From Plantago elongata (taxonomy: Eukaryota > Streptophyta > Magnoliopsida > Lamiales > Plantaginaceae), in contig JAYMSP010000103.1 of assembly GCA_036897095.1 (NCBI GenBank), positions 1-64,000 of the forward strand: a DNA stretch of 64,000 nucleotides, written 5' to 3'. This document shows positions 36,105-46,229 of this stretch, piece after piece. The translations under genes were made by a program, and so were the position numbers. The notes under the pieces were generated by a model. The model saw nothing but the letters and a program-made list of their open reading frames with translations. It did no database searches and was not told the origin of the DNA. Numbering within the stretch: position 1 is the stretch's first letter; each line of letters starts with the position of its first letter.

Positions 36105-37562
36105 ATTTACATACAAAGGAGGATAGGTTTTGTAAATCGGGTATCCATCTCCTTAGTTTGTCAAACTCATACTTTACTCGTCAATTCTTGAAATTTTATT
36201 ACTCAACCCCCAACTAATTTATTTAAATACCATTTCTATAATACTCTAATTTGATTTTTCCTATACTGGCCAAATCTCTAATGCATCTACTACTCATAAA
36301 CTATGTGAAGTCCGTATAAGATTAAATATGAATACCACATCATTCGTGAGTAGTAGGTACACTGGAGTGCGAGACCGACATAGTATAAACCCTTTAATTT
36401 TATTACGGAGTACACCACTAAATATAAGTCTGATGTCAGATCATAAATTATATTCTTGTTACTCTTGGGGCCTTATCACAAATTACATTGTTTAAAATCT
36501 TAGCTAAATAACATAAAAATAACTAAATGTATGGATTTTTTCCGCTCTCAACAGTAAGATGCATGAAACCAACACAAAACTGATCAATACACTTGGAACC
36601 TCCTTGCATGATTGATTTCCTACCCTACATCGAAAATGAATAGAATTTGACACTTTTTAAGTTATAATTTTGTTTTTCCTTGAAAGCTTTTGAAGCAAAT
36701 CCTTGCCATTTTTAGTTTTACCAACGAATTGAAAATGCTCCGTCTTGCTATATGAAATGCTGCAAATGGAAAGTGAAGTGCATGACATTTATTCGGTGTA
36801 AAGTTGTATGCATCATCAAATGGTATAAGTGATAAATGTGTAGTGTCAATTTCCAGCTAGAATTAAGATTCAGATGCAAAAATTGAAGGGAAGTAGAATT
36901 TTGTTGCATAGCTTCTGGACCATTCAATTGCTCAATTTGGAATTTTCTTTTCTGGATTCTATTTGTTTGGCCATGACATGTAATCTAGACTAGCCCTAAA
37001 AAGTTAAACCCCACCCCACAGGGCAAGTAATTTCTAATATTGGGAAAGAAAATGTAATTATATGGCTAGGTTACTAATTTAAGGTAAATAGATTGTTAGT
37101 TTATTATGAACTAGGTATATTATTTCGTGCACGTCAATAATATAATGTCATTTTAATTAAAAAAATTATCTTTTCATTTATTTCAAAGAACTGTAACAAT
37201 TTCATTTATGCGTTCACGTTTTAATAACTTAATATAATATGCAATTTCTGGTGTATACTTATGGTTAATAGTCAAAAACAAAATAAGAATATTTCTAACA
37301 CTTTCACGGTTTGATTATTTTCGAAATAAGAAAGTTTTGTGGTATATCCTCTGGTATATGAAAATTTGTGGGAAGATTTGTTGTGAGTTGAAATAGATAT
37401 GTCAGTTTTTTGAATTGATTTCAAGATGATACCGTCATGAGCTTTACACTCGTATTTCTTCTATTCCACAAAAAAATCCATTTTCTTCATTTTCAACGTT
37501 ACATTTAAAATTTTCAATTTCATTTTATAGAATTTCACTATCTCAATTATTATAATTTAATT
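36105..37562. other. AT-rich intergenic stretch
   Basis: No gene or bounded element seen. Confidence 0.5.
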
Positions 37563-37570
37563 ACTATCTT

Positions 37571-38495
37571 TAAGGCTGCTCATTTCATTCTGATCCACAA
37601 ATCCGATTCGTTTATCCGCTAAAATGGACCGGATCGATCCGATCCATTAAAAACGGATCGGATCGCGGATCGGATTTTTCTACATCCGTTTTGAACGGAT
37701 AAAATGGATAAATTCACAGATATCCACGAATATCCGTTTTAGTAGGTTATTAAAAATATCAATATTAATTAGACTATGTATCTGTCAACCCCATTCACAT
37801 TTTCCATCTAACATTCTGCCGATCTCTCCAATCTTCTCACTTAACTTTCGTTTTCTTCTTCTTCTCATTGTCCTTTGCTTTCTTCTTTTCACTTGTACGT
37901 TTTCTGATCTCACCTAATTCTTCCTCTCATCCATTCTTTTTATCTCCAACTCAATCGATTTAACAGCTTATCAGAAGTCACTCGTCAACAAAACAACACA
38001 GACTGCCGTGAACTGAAGAGTGAAGCCCCCGCCGCCGTGAACGACTGGACTGAAAGAGAGCAGGGCGGAACTCGAAATTCGAGTAAGCAGAAGTCGATTA
38101 GAGCAGAGTGTAAGCCGATTGGAAAGAAAAAGTCCTCTTCATTGCCCGACTGTCTTCTTCTTCTCCTCTCCTTTCGCCCATTCGCCCGCCCAACGTCTTC
38201 TTCTCCTCTCCATTCGTCCGCATGCCGTCTTCTTCAACATTGGTAAGTCGTAACTCATTCGAATTCAATATTTGCTCATCGATTGATTTGATTTTTCTCT
38301 TCAACATTGATTTTTTTTCAAATTTATTTATTGGATACGGATATCCGCTGGATTTATCCAATATCTGGCGGATTTATCCGTATCCAATCTGGTCGGAATG
38401 GATTGGATAATGGATGGCCATTTTCTCCATCCGTTTGACCGGATATCCGGTCAAACGGATGCGGATTATCCGTATTCGTTCGTTGTGCAGCCCTA
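37571..38495. mobile_element. Non-autonomous hAT-like element, GGATC/ATCCG-rich, with a possible captured exon
   Basis: The ends are TAAGGCTGCTCA and, on the other strand, TAGGGCTGCACAAC. The flanking 8-mers are ACTATCTT (37563-37570) and ACTGTTTT (38496-38503), agreeing at 6 of 8 positions. Both subterminal zones (37600-37745 and 38330-38480) are packed with GGATATCCG/ATCCGTTTT words. The middle (about 37790-38245) is unlike the ends. It is CT-rich and GC-richer, ends in a donor-like TTG/GTAAGT at 38240, and is followed by intron-like T-rich sequence. It looks like a host 5' UTR and first exon carried as cargo. Confidence 0.6.
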
Positions 38496-39297
38496 ACTGT
38501 TTTGCATACTTTATCAATTTTATTTTTTATTTTTTATTACATATTTAATGATTTATCTATATTAATTAGTTGGGCTTTTCTACAGTCAGGCAGTACTTCC
38601 ACTACTAGAATTTGGTGTTTTTAGTATCAAAATTAATCCACACCATAGACTAAAAGTTTCACACAGAAAATTTAGTGCCAAAACATAAATACTAATGTTT
38701 CACACCAAAACCCAAAACCCTTTGACACTAAAATATTTTTAGTGTCAATGCAAGATCGGACTAATATTTGATACTAATGTAAAACACTAGTGTCAAACGA
38801 ATCACACTAATGTCATTCTAACAATTAATATTTTATAGCTTGAGAACCGAGATTCACTCAATTTCTAAGTTTATTTTTATTTACAGATTTTCATATTTAT
38901 TAAATAGAATAGTATTTTTTAATTTTGTTCTATATTCCAGAAGATTTACATTATTTAATGAAACAATTATATTTTTAATTTTGTTCTATTGTACATGATA
39001 AATTAGCATCTCCATCTCCTTGGTCTGCAAACAAAAACCAAACAGAGAAAAAAATAGTTAACTGAAGAGCGGAAATAAATATGTGTGAAAGAAATAAATC
39101 TATTGAAAACGGAATTCATTCTCAAACGAAAAGGAGTCCGCGTGAAATCAATCAGTTGAATAATAAGTATTTAGTGGAATCCTTACTCTGGTGTTTCCGA
39201 GCACAAATGATGAAGACGATTTAAGAATAATTGTGACAATAAACACAAAAATAAAGATTAGAACTCACCAGAAAGAAAATGGAAACGGTGCAGGAAT

Positions 39298-40011
39298 GTG
39301 TCGGAGAAGAGTGCTTTGGCCGTGTTTACCAGCGGAAATGGTGGCGGTGGAAGAAGATTAGGCTATCTCCCATGGAGACGTCGCGCGCTCCATCGGTTGC
39401 ATAACGACGTTCGTCGTTACATACCGCGCCATGCAATGGCGCAACGTGGTAGCTTGGCAGCAGCCAGCTTAGCGGCTGGCTGTCAAGTTTAAGCTGCTGC
39501 CAAGTGTACACCCTGGTTTTCTATTTTTTTTAAAAATTTTATATTTTGTCCACTTTGAAACGCGAATAAATTGAAAAATATAAATGTAAAAAACATATAA
39601 AAATTACCAACGAATTCGTCTCTTCGAGATCTACGAACAGAGACCACTCTCGACTATTTTAGAATTATTCAATCTCGAACTCATTTTCTCTCACAATTAA
39701 ACTTAAAATTGTAAAACAACTTCTAAAAACACAATTGTATTAATTTCGACTTCTAAATACTATTATAATATATTAAATATGTTTTCAGTAAAATAAAAAA
39801 ATATTTTTTTGAATTTTTAACCTTAATAAATTATAACAACTTAAAAAATACAATTTTATTCATTTCAACATCTTAATACTCTTATAATATAAATAATATA
39901 TAAATAAAAATAAAAAATATGTTAACGTGACGACGACGCGTTAACATTGGAAAAGAAAATTGCACGACGACGCGTCGTCGCGCACCATTGTGGATGGCCT
40001 TAAGGAGGAGT
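39298..40011 (+). pseudogene. Gene-like cargo inside the CACTA element, split by a MITE
   Basis: The frame beginning near 39298 reads SALAVFTSGNGGGGRRL up to the MITE at 39361. The next bases after the MITE and its duplicated TTA (40003 on) continue as RRSVGRQ and a stop. The GC content and codon-like pattern differ from the AT-rich CACTA interior. No protein family was recognised, so host origin is only suggested. Confidence 0.3.
39361..39999. mobile_element. Tourist-like (PIF/Harbinger) MITE nested in the CACTA element
   Basis: The left end is GGCTATCTCCCATGG. The right end, on the other strand, is GGCCATCCACAATGG. TTA flanks both sides (39358-39360 and 40000-40002). Inner sequences are strongly palindromic: GCGCCAT-GCA-ATGGCGC near 39427, CAGCCAGC against GCTGGCTG near 39463-39484, and CGACGACGCGTCGTCG near 39965. 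Confidence 0.75.
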
Positions 40012-40433
40012 GTTGGACGGCAATAGTGATTTGTGTGATGTAATGAAAGTGAAATGATTTTTACTTTTTATAGCTAGGGTTAGAAGGCTTCGACTAAAAT
40101 GAATTAATAAAGATGAACTAATAATTGGCTTAATTGATAATAAAATTATTTTTCTAAGAACAAATTTTCTTTTCAAGTAGTAATATTTTCATTGAGGCAC
40201 AAGATTCTCGCTTTGACCATCTTCAAATTTAATAATGAAATAAATCATAAATCATAAATCACAAATACAAAATTTTTAATTAAATTATATAGTTCCTAAA
40301 AAATAAAAAAGTTTCATCGTATAATAAAACTAAACATTTAAATGTGTTGTTTATAATTTTATAAGTTGTTATTATTGTCATTAAAATAACTATAGACGCT
40401 CTACATATAACACCCTTTTAAGATAATCATTAA

Positions 40434-40686
40434 GGGGTCGATTGACATACGACTTAAATACCCCGATTTAAATGCCTGAATAGTAATCGGAATTGTAGTG
40501 GGATTGTTAAAATTGTGTTTGGTATAGAATTGTAATTGGATAGGGTATTATAAGTTTGTTATATAGGTAGAGAAAAATGTTGCTACTGTAGAGCAATTTC
40601 AATCTTCGACATTTAAATGCCATAACAAACATAAAATCCCCAAGTAGCATCTAAATGTGCATTTGGATGCTACTCCAATCAGCCCC
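40434..40686. mobile_element. Tourist-like MITE nested in the CACTA element
   Basis: The termini GGGGTCGATTGACATA and, on the other strand, GGGGCTGATTGGAGTA are flanked by TAA (40431-40433 and 40687-40689). It is 253 bp, AT-rich and has no coding capacity. The same end motif is seen at 7742. Confidence 0.75.
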
Positions 40687-41994
40687 TAATTGTACGTTTA
40701 CGTCTTGAAAAAATATTTTTCAAGTATATGACGGAATGAGATGCATTCAATTTATATACTACACAATGATTATGTATATTTTGTAGATTTCACAGTGGCT
40801 ATTTGTCCAGATGTTATACACCGGTCATTTTTTTACACTGATTTGGTGATTTATTACACGTGTCCGGAGTATTTCACACGTCGAAAGTGTCTTAAGCGTC
40901 GAAAGTATCTCAAGTGCTTGACACATGCCATATCGTGATCAATCTAAAAAATTATTTTCAAAGAAAAATCCAAAAAAGAAAAAGAAATTCAAAAAAATAC
41001 AAAGTCATTGTGTAGAGCGCGTGAGATACTACATGCGCGTGTAGTAAACCACCAAATCAAAGCAATAAAATGATCGGTGTATATCTTCTAACAAGTAGCT
41101 ACTGTAAGGTATAAAAATAATACATAGTTATTATGCAGTATATAAAATTAATGTGTCTCATTTTACATTTTAAAAACATTTCCCTCTAGGTCCCTCATAT
41201 TTGAAATATTATGTTGAAGGACTAAAAATGACTTATGAAATACTATAATTATTAAGGATAAAAATCAACTCCCATCATCAACATCACATATTATCCTTTT
41301 ATTTTTTAAATTGTTATACAATTTCATGTATCTTTTTATTATATATACAATTAGGATAATTAATTAAGGTATCAAGTACCCTTGAGTTTCTCCTCTTGAA
41401 TTAACCAAAGAAAGGAGAAGGTTTAGAAAGACTAAAATCTTAAGGTAAGTTTATTAGAATTTAAGTGTTTTGGGATTTTGTTTGTAATTGATAGAAAATC
41501 TTGTGTCAAATGTATAATAGATTAAAAATTACATTTGAAATAAATGGTTTAATATGAATGGAATATTTGACCTTTTTATAAAATTTAAAAAATTAGAAAT
41601 CATTTAAAGTAATATTCTAAACATTAGTGACTTGAACGTTCAACACTATTTAAAAGGGTGATAGGTATATATTTCTCTTCTAATATTACTACTTCTAGTA
41701 ACTGAATTTTTAAATATAATTAGTACATTTTAAATTTCAAAATGCCTTTTTAATTAGTTTAAGAGCTTTTTTGTGTGAAAATTTTAACACAAACACTAAA
41801 CATTAGTGTGAAATGGTTTTTCACACTAATGGTTGACACTTGACACCAATAAAAGATGTTGTCCCTACTTTTCATACATTGTTTTATTAAGATTCTTTGG
41901 TGTCAAAATTCCAATACAAATAAAAAATATTAGTGTGAAGATGATTTCTAACACTAATGTTTCACACTAAAAACAACAAATTTTAGTAGTGTTC

Positions 41995-42739
41995 ACTCTG
42001 CCTGACAACAAGTAAAAAATTTTAAAATTAACATATTTATTTCATTAGATTTTCAAATACTAAAATAAAAAATAGGTAAGTTTAAGAAAATATTATTTTA
42101 TTTTTAAAAAATATTTTAAAAGACAAATTTAATTTTTTTTATCATTATTTGTATTTTTCTAAGTTAAATATTGATATGGTGATAGGGTGATCGACTTACC
42201 GCCTTGGCGACGCTCCATCGTCCTTCCGTCTTATGAATATTTAAATGAAAAAAAATAAAAATATTAATAAAAGTTTTAAAATTTATCTTCTAAAATATTT
42301 TTGAAAAAGAAACAATATTTTTAAAAAAAAAAGTGTAAAAGGTAAATGAAAAATATTTAGCTAGTAAACTAGGAAGTTACTAGGACAACTCTGGTCCAAT
42401 AGTGCAATAAGGCCCAGCTATATAACAATAACTGGACCGGTCCAGAAGAAGGCATGTACCGCTAGCACGAACGGGCCAATCTGGAAATTGTACCAGACGC
42501 TGGTAGTCTACTTTAGATAAATAGCCGAGAGTGCTATTAGAGATAATTACAGTCCAAGAAATTTTACATCAAATATTTAGAAAAAATATACAATATGAGT
42601 TAATATAAGGTAGTAATTCAAAAAATTATGTGTTAATATAATGTAGTAACTTATCATGTCATATGTTAATGAAATATTGGAACTTAGAGTGTTAGTATTG
42701 AAAAGTGTAAAGTTCTTACCATTTCCATTACTCCATCAG
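41995..42739. other. AT-rich intergenic stretch
   Basis: No gene recognised. Confidence 0.45.
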
Positions 42740-43560
42740 TTGAAACTCACTCAGCCCCAAAATCTCTGTCACGTCAGCATTCTATTCACTGAGCATTCCA
42801 TTCACTGCAATTCACTTTGCCACTCTTGTACAGTTCACTACTCCAACAGTGAGGCCCAAAATTTATTTTATTTTAACATTTCTTTCAAACTTAATTATTC
42901 ATTTTATTTTATTTTTTCATTTGCCTTAAACGTTATTCTTGAATTGCTTTCAAATGTTAATTAATTATAAAAAAAATGACACATGTATTTCTTTTTTTTT
43001 TTCATGATCTCATGAAAGCACGTATGGAACAATAGAGGGATGGGTCTTTAATCTAGTTACATCAAGCGCGTTTTTTTATGTATTTTCTTTTGTACAAGGG
43101 TACGTGTTTTTTCAAGATATGTATTTCTCTTCTATTAGTACGATTTTCAATTCAAATAATATGTTTATAATATGTTAAAAGTAGTGTTTGGTTTAATTTT
43201 GTAGAGAATATAATTATTATATTTATAGTAATAAAATAAAGAAGAAATGAATTGATGAATTGAAAGAGAAGAGATGAATTGATACTACTGCAATGAATTG
43301 ATGTTACTGCAAGAAGAAGAAACAAAAATAAAGAGCAGAAATTAATAAGCAAGAAGGAGAAACGAAAAATGCGAAATGGCAGAAGAAACAAAAGCATCAA
43401 TTAATAAAAGTAAGGAGCGAGAAAACGGCAGAAGAAACAAAATAGGTGAAACGAAAAATTCAAAAAAAAAAAAAAAATAGTAAACCAAGTGTTGCAACAT
43501 TGGACTTACCCAGACTCCGCTGGAGTCAGAGACAGCGTCCCAGCAGCGGCTCCAACCCGC
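42740..43560. repeat. Unclassified dispersed repeat, copy 1
   Basis: It aligns along most of its length with 51460-52110 in the same orientation. Shared blocks include ACAGTGAG, TTTATTTTAACATTTCTTTC, TCTAGTTACATCAAGCGCG, GTACGTGTTTTTTCAAGATA and CAATTCAAATAATATGTTTA, and both copies end near CAGCAGCGGCTCCAACCC. No terminal inverted repeat or target duplication was identified, so its class is open. It has no coding capacity. Confidence 0.75.
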
Positions 43561-43802
43561 ATTAAGTGATTATAAAATTGATGACAATTTGGTCCGACCT
43601 GATCAAACCGATTTTAACCAGAAAAATAGAAAATTTTAAAAAATTGAAGTTAATTGTTCACAATAAAAAGTGGCCCTTACTATCTCTCCAGAATAACATA
43701 TGCAAATGATAGGTAATGAAAGATGAGGAAGAAGTTAACCCTTATTTGCATGTGTACATGATTTTGAGATGGGTTAAGCTTATGTTATGTTGTTTTCCAT
43801 TG

Positions 43803-44050
43803 GTGATTTTTAGTAAAATTAGCTGAAAAGGTAGTTAATAATTAAATAATTAGATGATAGATTGTTAGGTCAATAAGTTAATTTGGTTAACTTTTCAGTT
43901 AGTTTGTTTAAAAAGTTGTGCATTTACGTAACGAAATTTTTATTAAGAAGAATCATAGAGTTGAAAAACTAGCTAAAAATATAATGATAAACTGAATTTT
44001 AGCATTTTTGTTTTGCCTAGAAAATGATAAATAGAATTTTAGCATTTTTG
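43803..44050. repeat. Dispersed repeat (AGTAAAATTAGCTG family) with a short tandem duplication
   Basis: 43803-43980 matches 45388-45570, sharing AGTAAAATTAGCTG at the left and an AAAAAGTTGTGCATTTACGT-like block. Next to it, 43979-44060 holds a two-copy tandem repeat of about 40 bases containing GAATTTTAGCATTTTTGTTT. Confidence 0.55.
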
Positions 44051-44467
44051 TTTTGCCTAAAATATTAACAATATCACGTACAGTATTCAATTTACATTCG
44101 TAGAACATAATTTTACCCAGATAGGAGCATTACATTTACATATGTAACCATATCCTTCCAACAATTTTAGGCAAACAGAAACACCAATTACAACAAACAA
44201 CAAATACCCTTTCCTTGCCAATTTTGTTTCCGGTAACGAAAAAATGTGACTCGAACCTTAATCACAATAAAATGCGGAATCAAAGTAAAGCCCGTCCTTC
44301 CCTTCCTTCTCTATAAAATGCAGGGGATATAATAATCTCATCGATGGAATCATCAAGTTACATACATAATTACTGTAGTATACAAAAATTATAACATAAC
44401 AAGTTACAAAATGTACGAAAACATTGGAAGAAGTCGAGTCGAGTCGAGTCTGAGTGGAATAAATGAT

Positions 44468-44968
44468 CTATCTCCCTCTCAAGAGAGCCTTCTCAGCAGT
44501 ATCCATCTCCTCCAAAATCCTCTGCTTCCTCTTACTCGGAATGGGAGCAGTTGGCCCGAAACTAATATAATGCCCGGAAACCGCATTAAGTGCCGCATAC
44601 ATATCCCTAAACGAAGCCCTCCCCAAAAGCGCCTTCTCCCTTCTGTACTTAGCCACCCACGAATTCGACGTCTCTCGTAGCTCAGCAACAGCATCAGCAA
44701 CTTTAGGATCAGTTTTGTCCATGGTGATTGTGTTTCTGACCTTGGTAATCACCTCCTCTGTCTCCTTCACATACTCATCGTCTTCCCCTGCTCGTGCTGC
44801 AGGGGTAGCCGGTGACAGGAGCAGAGCCCCCAACGTGGCTGTAAGGGCTAGGAAGTCACGGCGGCGGGTGGTGGTAGAGGTGGGGGGAGGGGGGAGTTTG
44901 GAGCGGGTGAGTGGAGGGAGGGGTTTGGGTGTGGTGGTTGTAGGGGTGAAAAGAGTTGGGGATGACAT
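44468..44968 (-). CDS. PSB27: Photosystem II repair protein PSB27, chloroplast precursor
   Basis: A single exon of 166 residues. The frame extends upstream to 45061 without an ATG at its far end, so the ATG at 44968 (MSSPTLFTPTTTTPKPLPPL) is chosen. A Ser/Thr/Pro-rich transit peptide comes first. A thylakoid-lumen signal with RRR at 35-37 and a hydrophobic core then ends in PAARA, with likely cleavage after residue 60 before GEDDEY. The mature four-helix protein contains YVKETEEVITKVRN, VADAVAELRETSNSWVAKY and HYISFGPTAPIPSKRK, all diagnostic for PSB27. It binds CP43 on the lumen side during assembly and repair of photosystem II and keeps the manganese cluster from forming too early. From memory it is the counterpart of At1g03600. 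Confidence 0.96.
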   Translation of the reverse strand: MSSPTLFTPTTTTPKPLPPLTRSKLPPPPTSTTTRRRDFLALTATLGALLLSPATPAARAGEDDEYVKETEEVITKVRNTITMDKTDPKVADAVAELRETSNSWVAKYRREKALLGRASFRDMYAALNAVSGHYISFGPTAPIPSKRKQRILEEMDTAEKALLRGR

Positions 44969-46229
44969 TGTTTGTTGATTATGGGGAATGGAAAGAGTGG
45001 TGTGATTTTGGGTAAGGAGCTCAACATTGGTTACCCTTAGGGAACAACCATGTTTTGACACGTTGGCTTATCGTCTTATCTTGCATTTTTAGTTTATGGA
45101 TGTGGGATGCTGTTTCATGATTCTCTTCTCTCTCACATATTTTATGATCCACCAATCACACCAACATTTTATTTTGCACGGAAACTCACCAATTTAACTA
45201 CAAATTTTATAAATAAACTTCATACTTATTCAAATGGGCCTCAACATGAATTTTAAGAATAAAATATCGAACACAAATTTTAAGAAAATAAATAAATAAA
45301 ATATAAGATAAAGTAAGTAAAAAGAGTTAATAAAGTGAGAAATGGTGATAAAGTATAAAAAAGTAAATAAAATAGAAGAGATAGACTATGATTAGTAAAA
45401 TTAGCTGGAAAGTTAACTATAGTAACTGATAGCTGATGAGGTAGCTCCTTTTTTAACAAGCTAACTTGATTAGTTTTTCAAACCAACTAGCTTGTTTAAG
45501 AAGTTGCGCATTCACGTAACGAGTCTTTTATATTAAAAAGCTCATGAAGCTGAAAAACTATTCGTAAACAGGTACATAACGTATAAAGTAGAAAATATAT
45601 TTCTATAATTAAGGGATGAGGATATGAATTTGTCACTGACTAAAATGAAATACGAGAAGATGAATAGAAACGGAGGGAGTATAAATAATAATTTATGTAG
45701 TTTAGCAAATGTGATAGCTTGAACTTTGTTTTATTTGTCAGCTTAACGAGTTTATAGTTGCTTTCTTTTTTATGTTATTAGTCGGCTTCTAATTCACAAG
45801 CTTGCGATGAACAAACTCGTTGGTGTTAAACTTCAAGAAACAACTTGCCCAAGGAGAAACTGTCAAGATCTCAAATTTTGGTGTTGATGAAAATGTGCAA
45901 AGCAAGTGGAGTAAGGCAGGGGTTGATTGTCCAGTGAAGCTGCTGTTCAACTATGTTACCCGTGTCAATAGGGAATAAGGCAAGGGTTGATGAATATTCA
46001 CAATAGGTTTAGGTTTAGGCTCAAGGTAATAGCATCCGGTTAAAAAGAAATTACAATAGCATCAGGTTTAGGCTCAAGCAGCCAGAAAAGGAGAATTTAC
46101 AATTGCGAGTAATGCTTGAAAGGTGAAGCTATCAACAAAAGAAATTCATAATACAAGATGTTCTAATCCACTGAATCACTTGTGTTTCTTGTGTATCTGA
46201 AACATAGAAAGCTCATCAGCTCATGAATA
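44969..46229. other. PSB27 upstream region and intergenic DNA with repeat remnants
   Basis: The first few hundred bases are the likely PSB27 promoter and 5' UTR. 45388-45570 is the second copy of the AGTAAAATTAGCTG repeat. The end of that zone, GAAACGGAGGGAGTA near 45668-45682, looks like a Stowaway terminus whose partner was not found. Confidence 0.45.

Larger units (their letters stand above)
38600..41991. mobile_element. CACTA (En/Spm) element, non-autonomous
   Basis: The termini are CACTACTAGAATTTGGTG and, on the other strand, CACTACTAAAATTTGTTG. The 3-bp repeat TTC lies on both sides (38597-38599 and 41992-41994). Subterminal regions contain many short CACTAATGT/TAGTGTGAAA repeats in both orientations, as in En/Spm elements. 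No TnpA or TnpD-like protein was found. The interior holds gene-like sequence and two nested MITEs. Confidence 0.88.

Noticed and set aside
44969-45061. N-terminal extension of PSB27
   Set aside because: The upstream end of the open frame is a GTG codon, and the ATG at 44968 gives a normal-length transit peptide.
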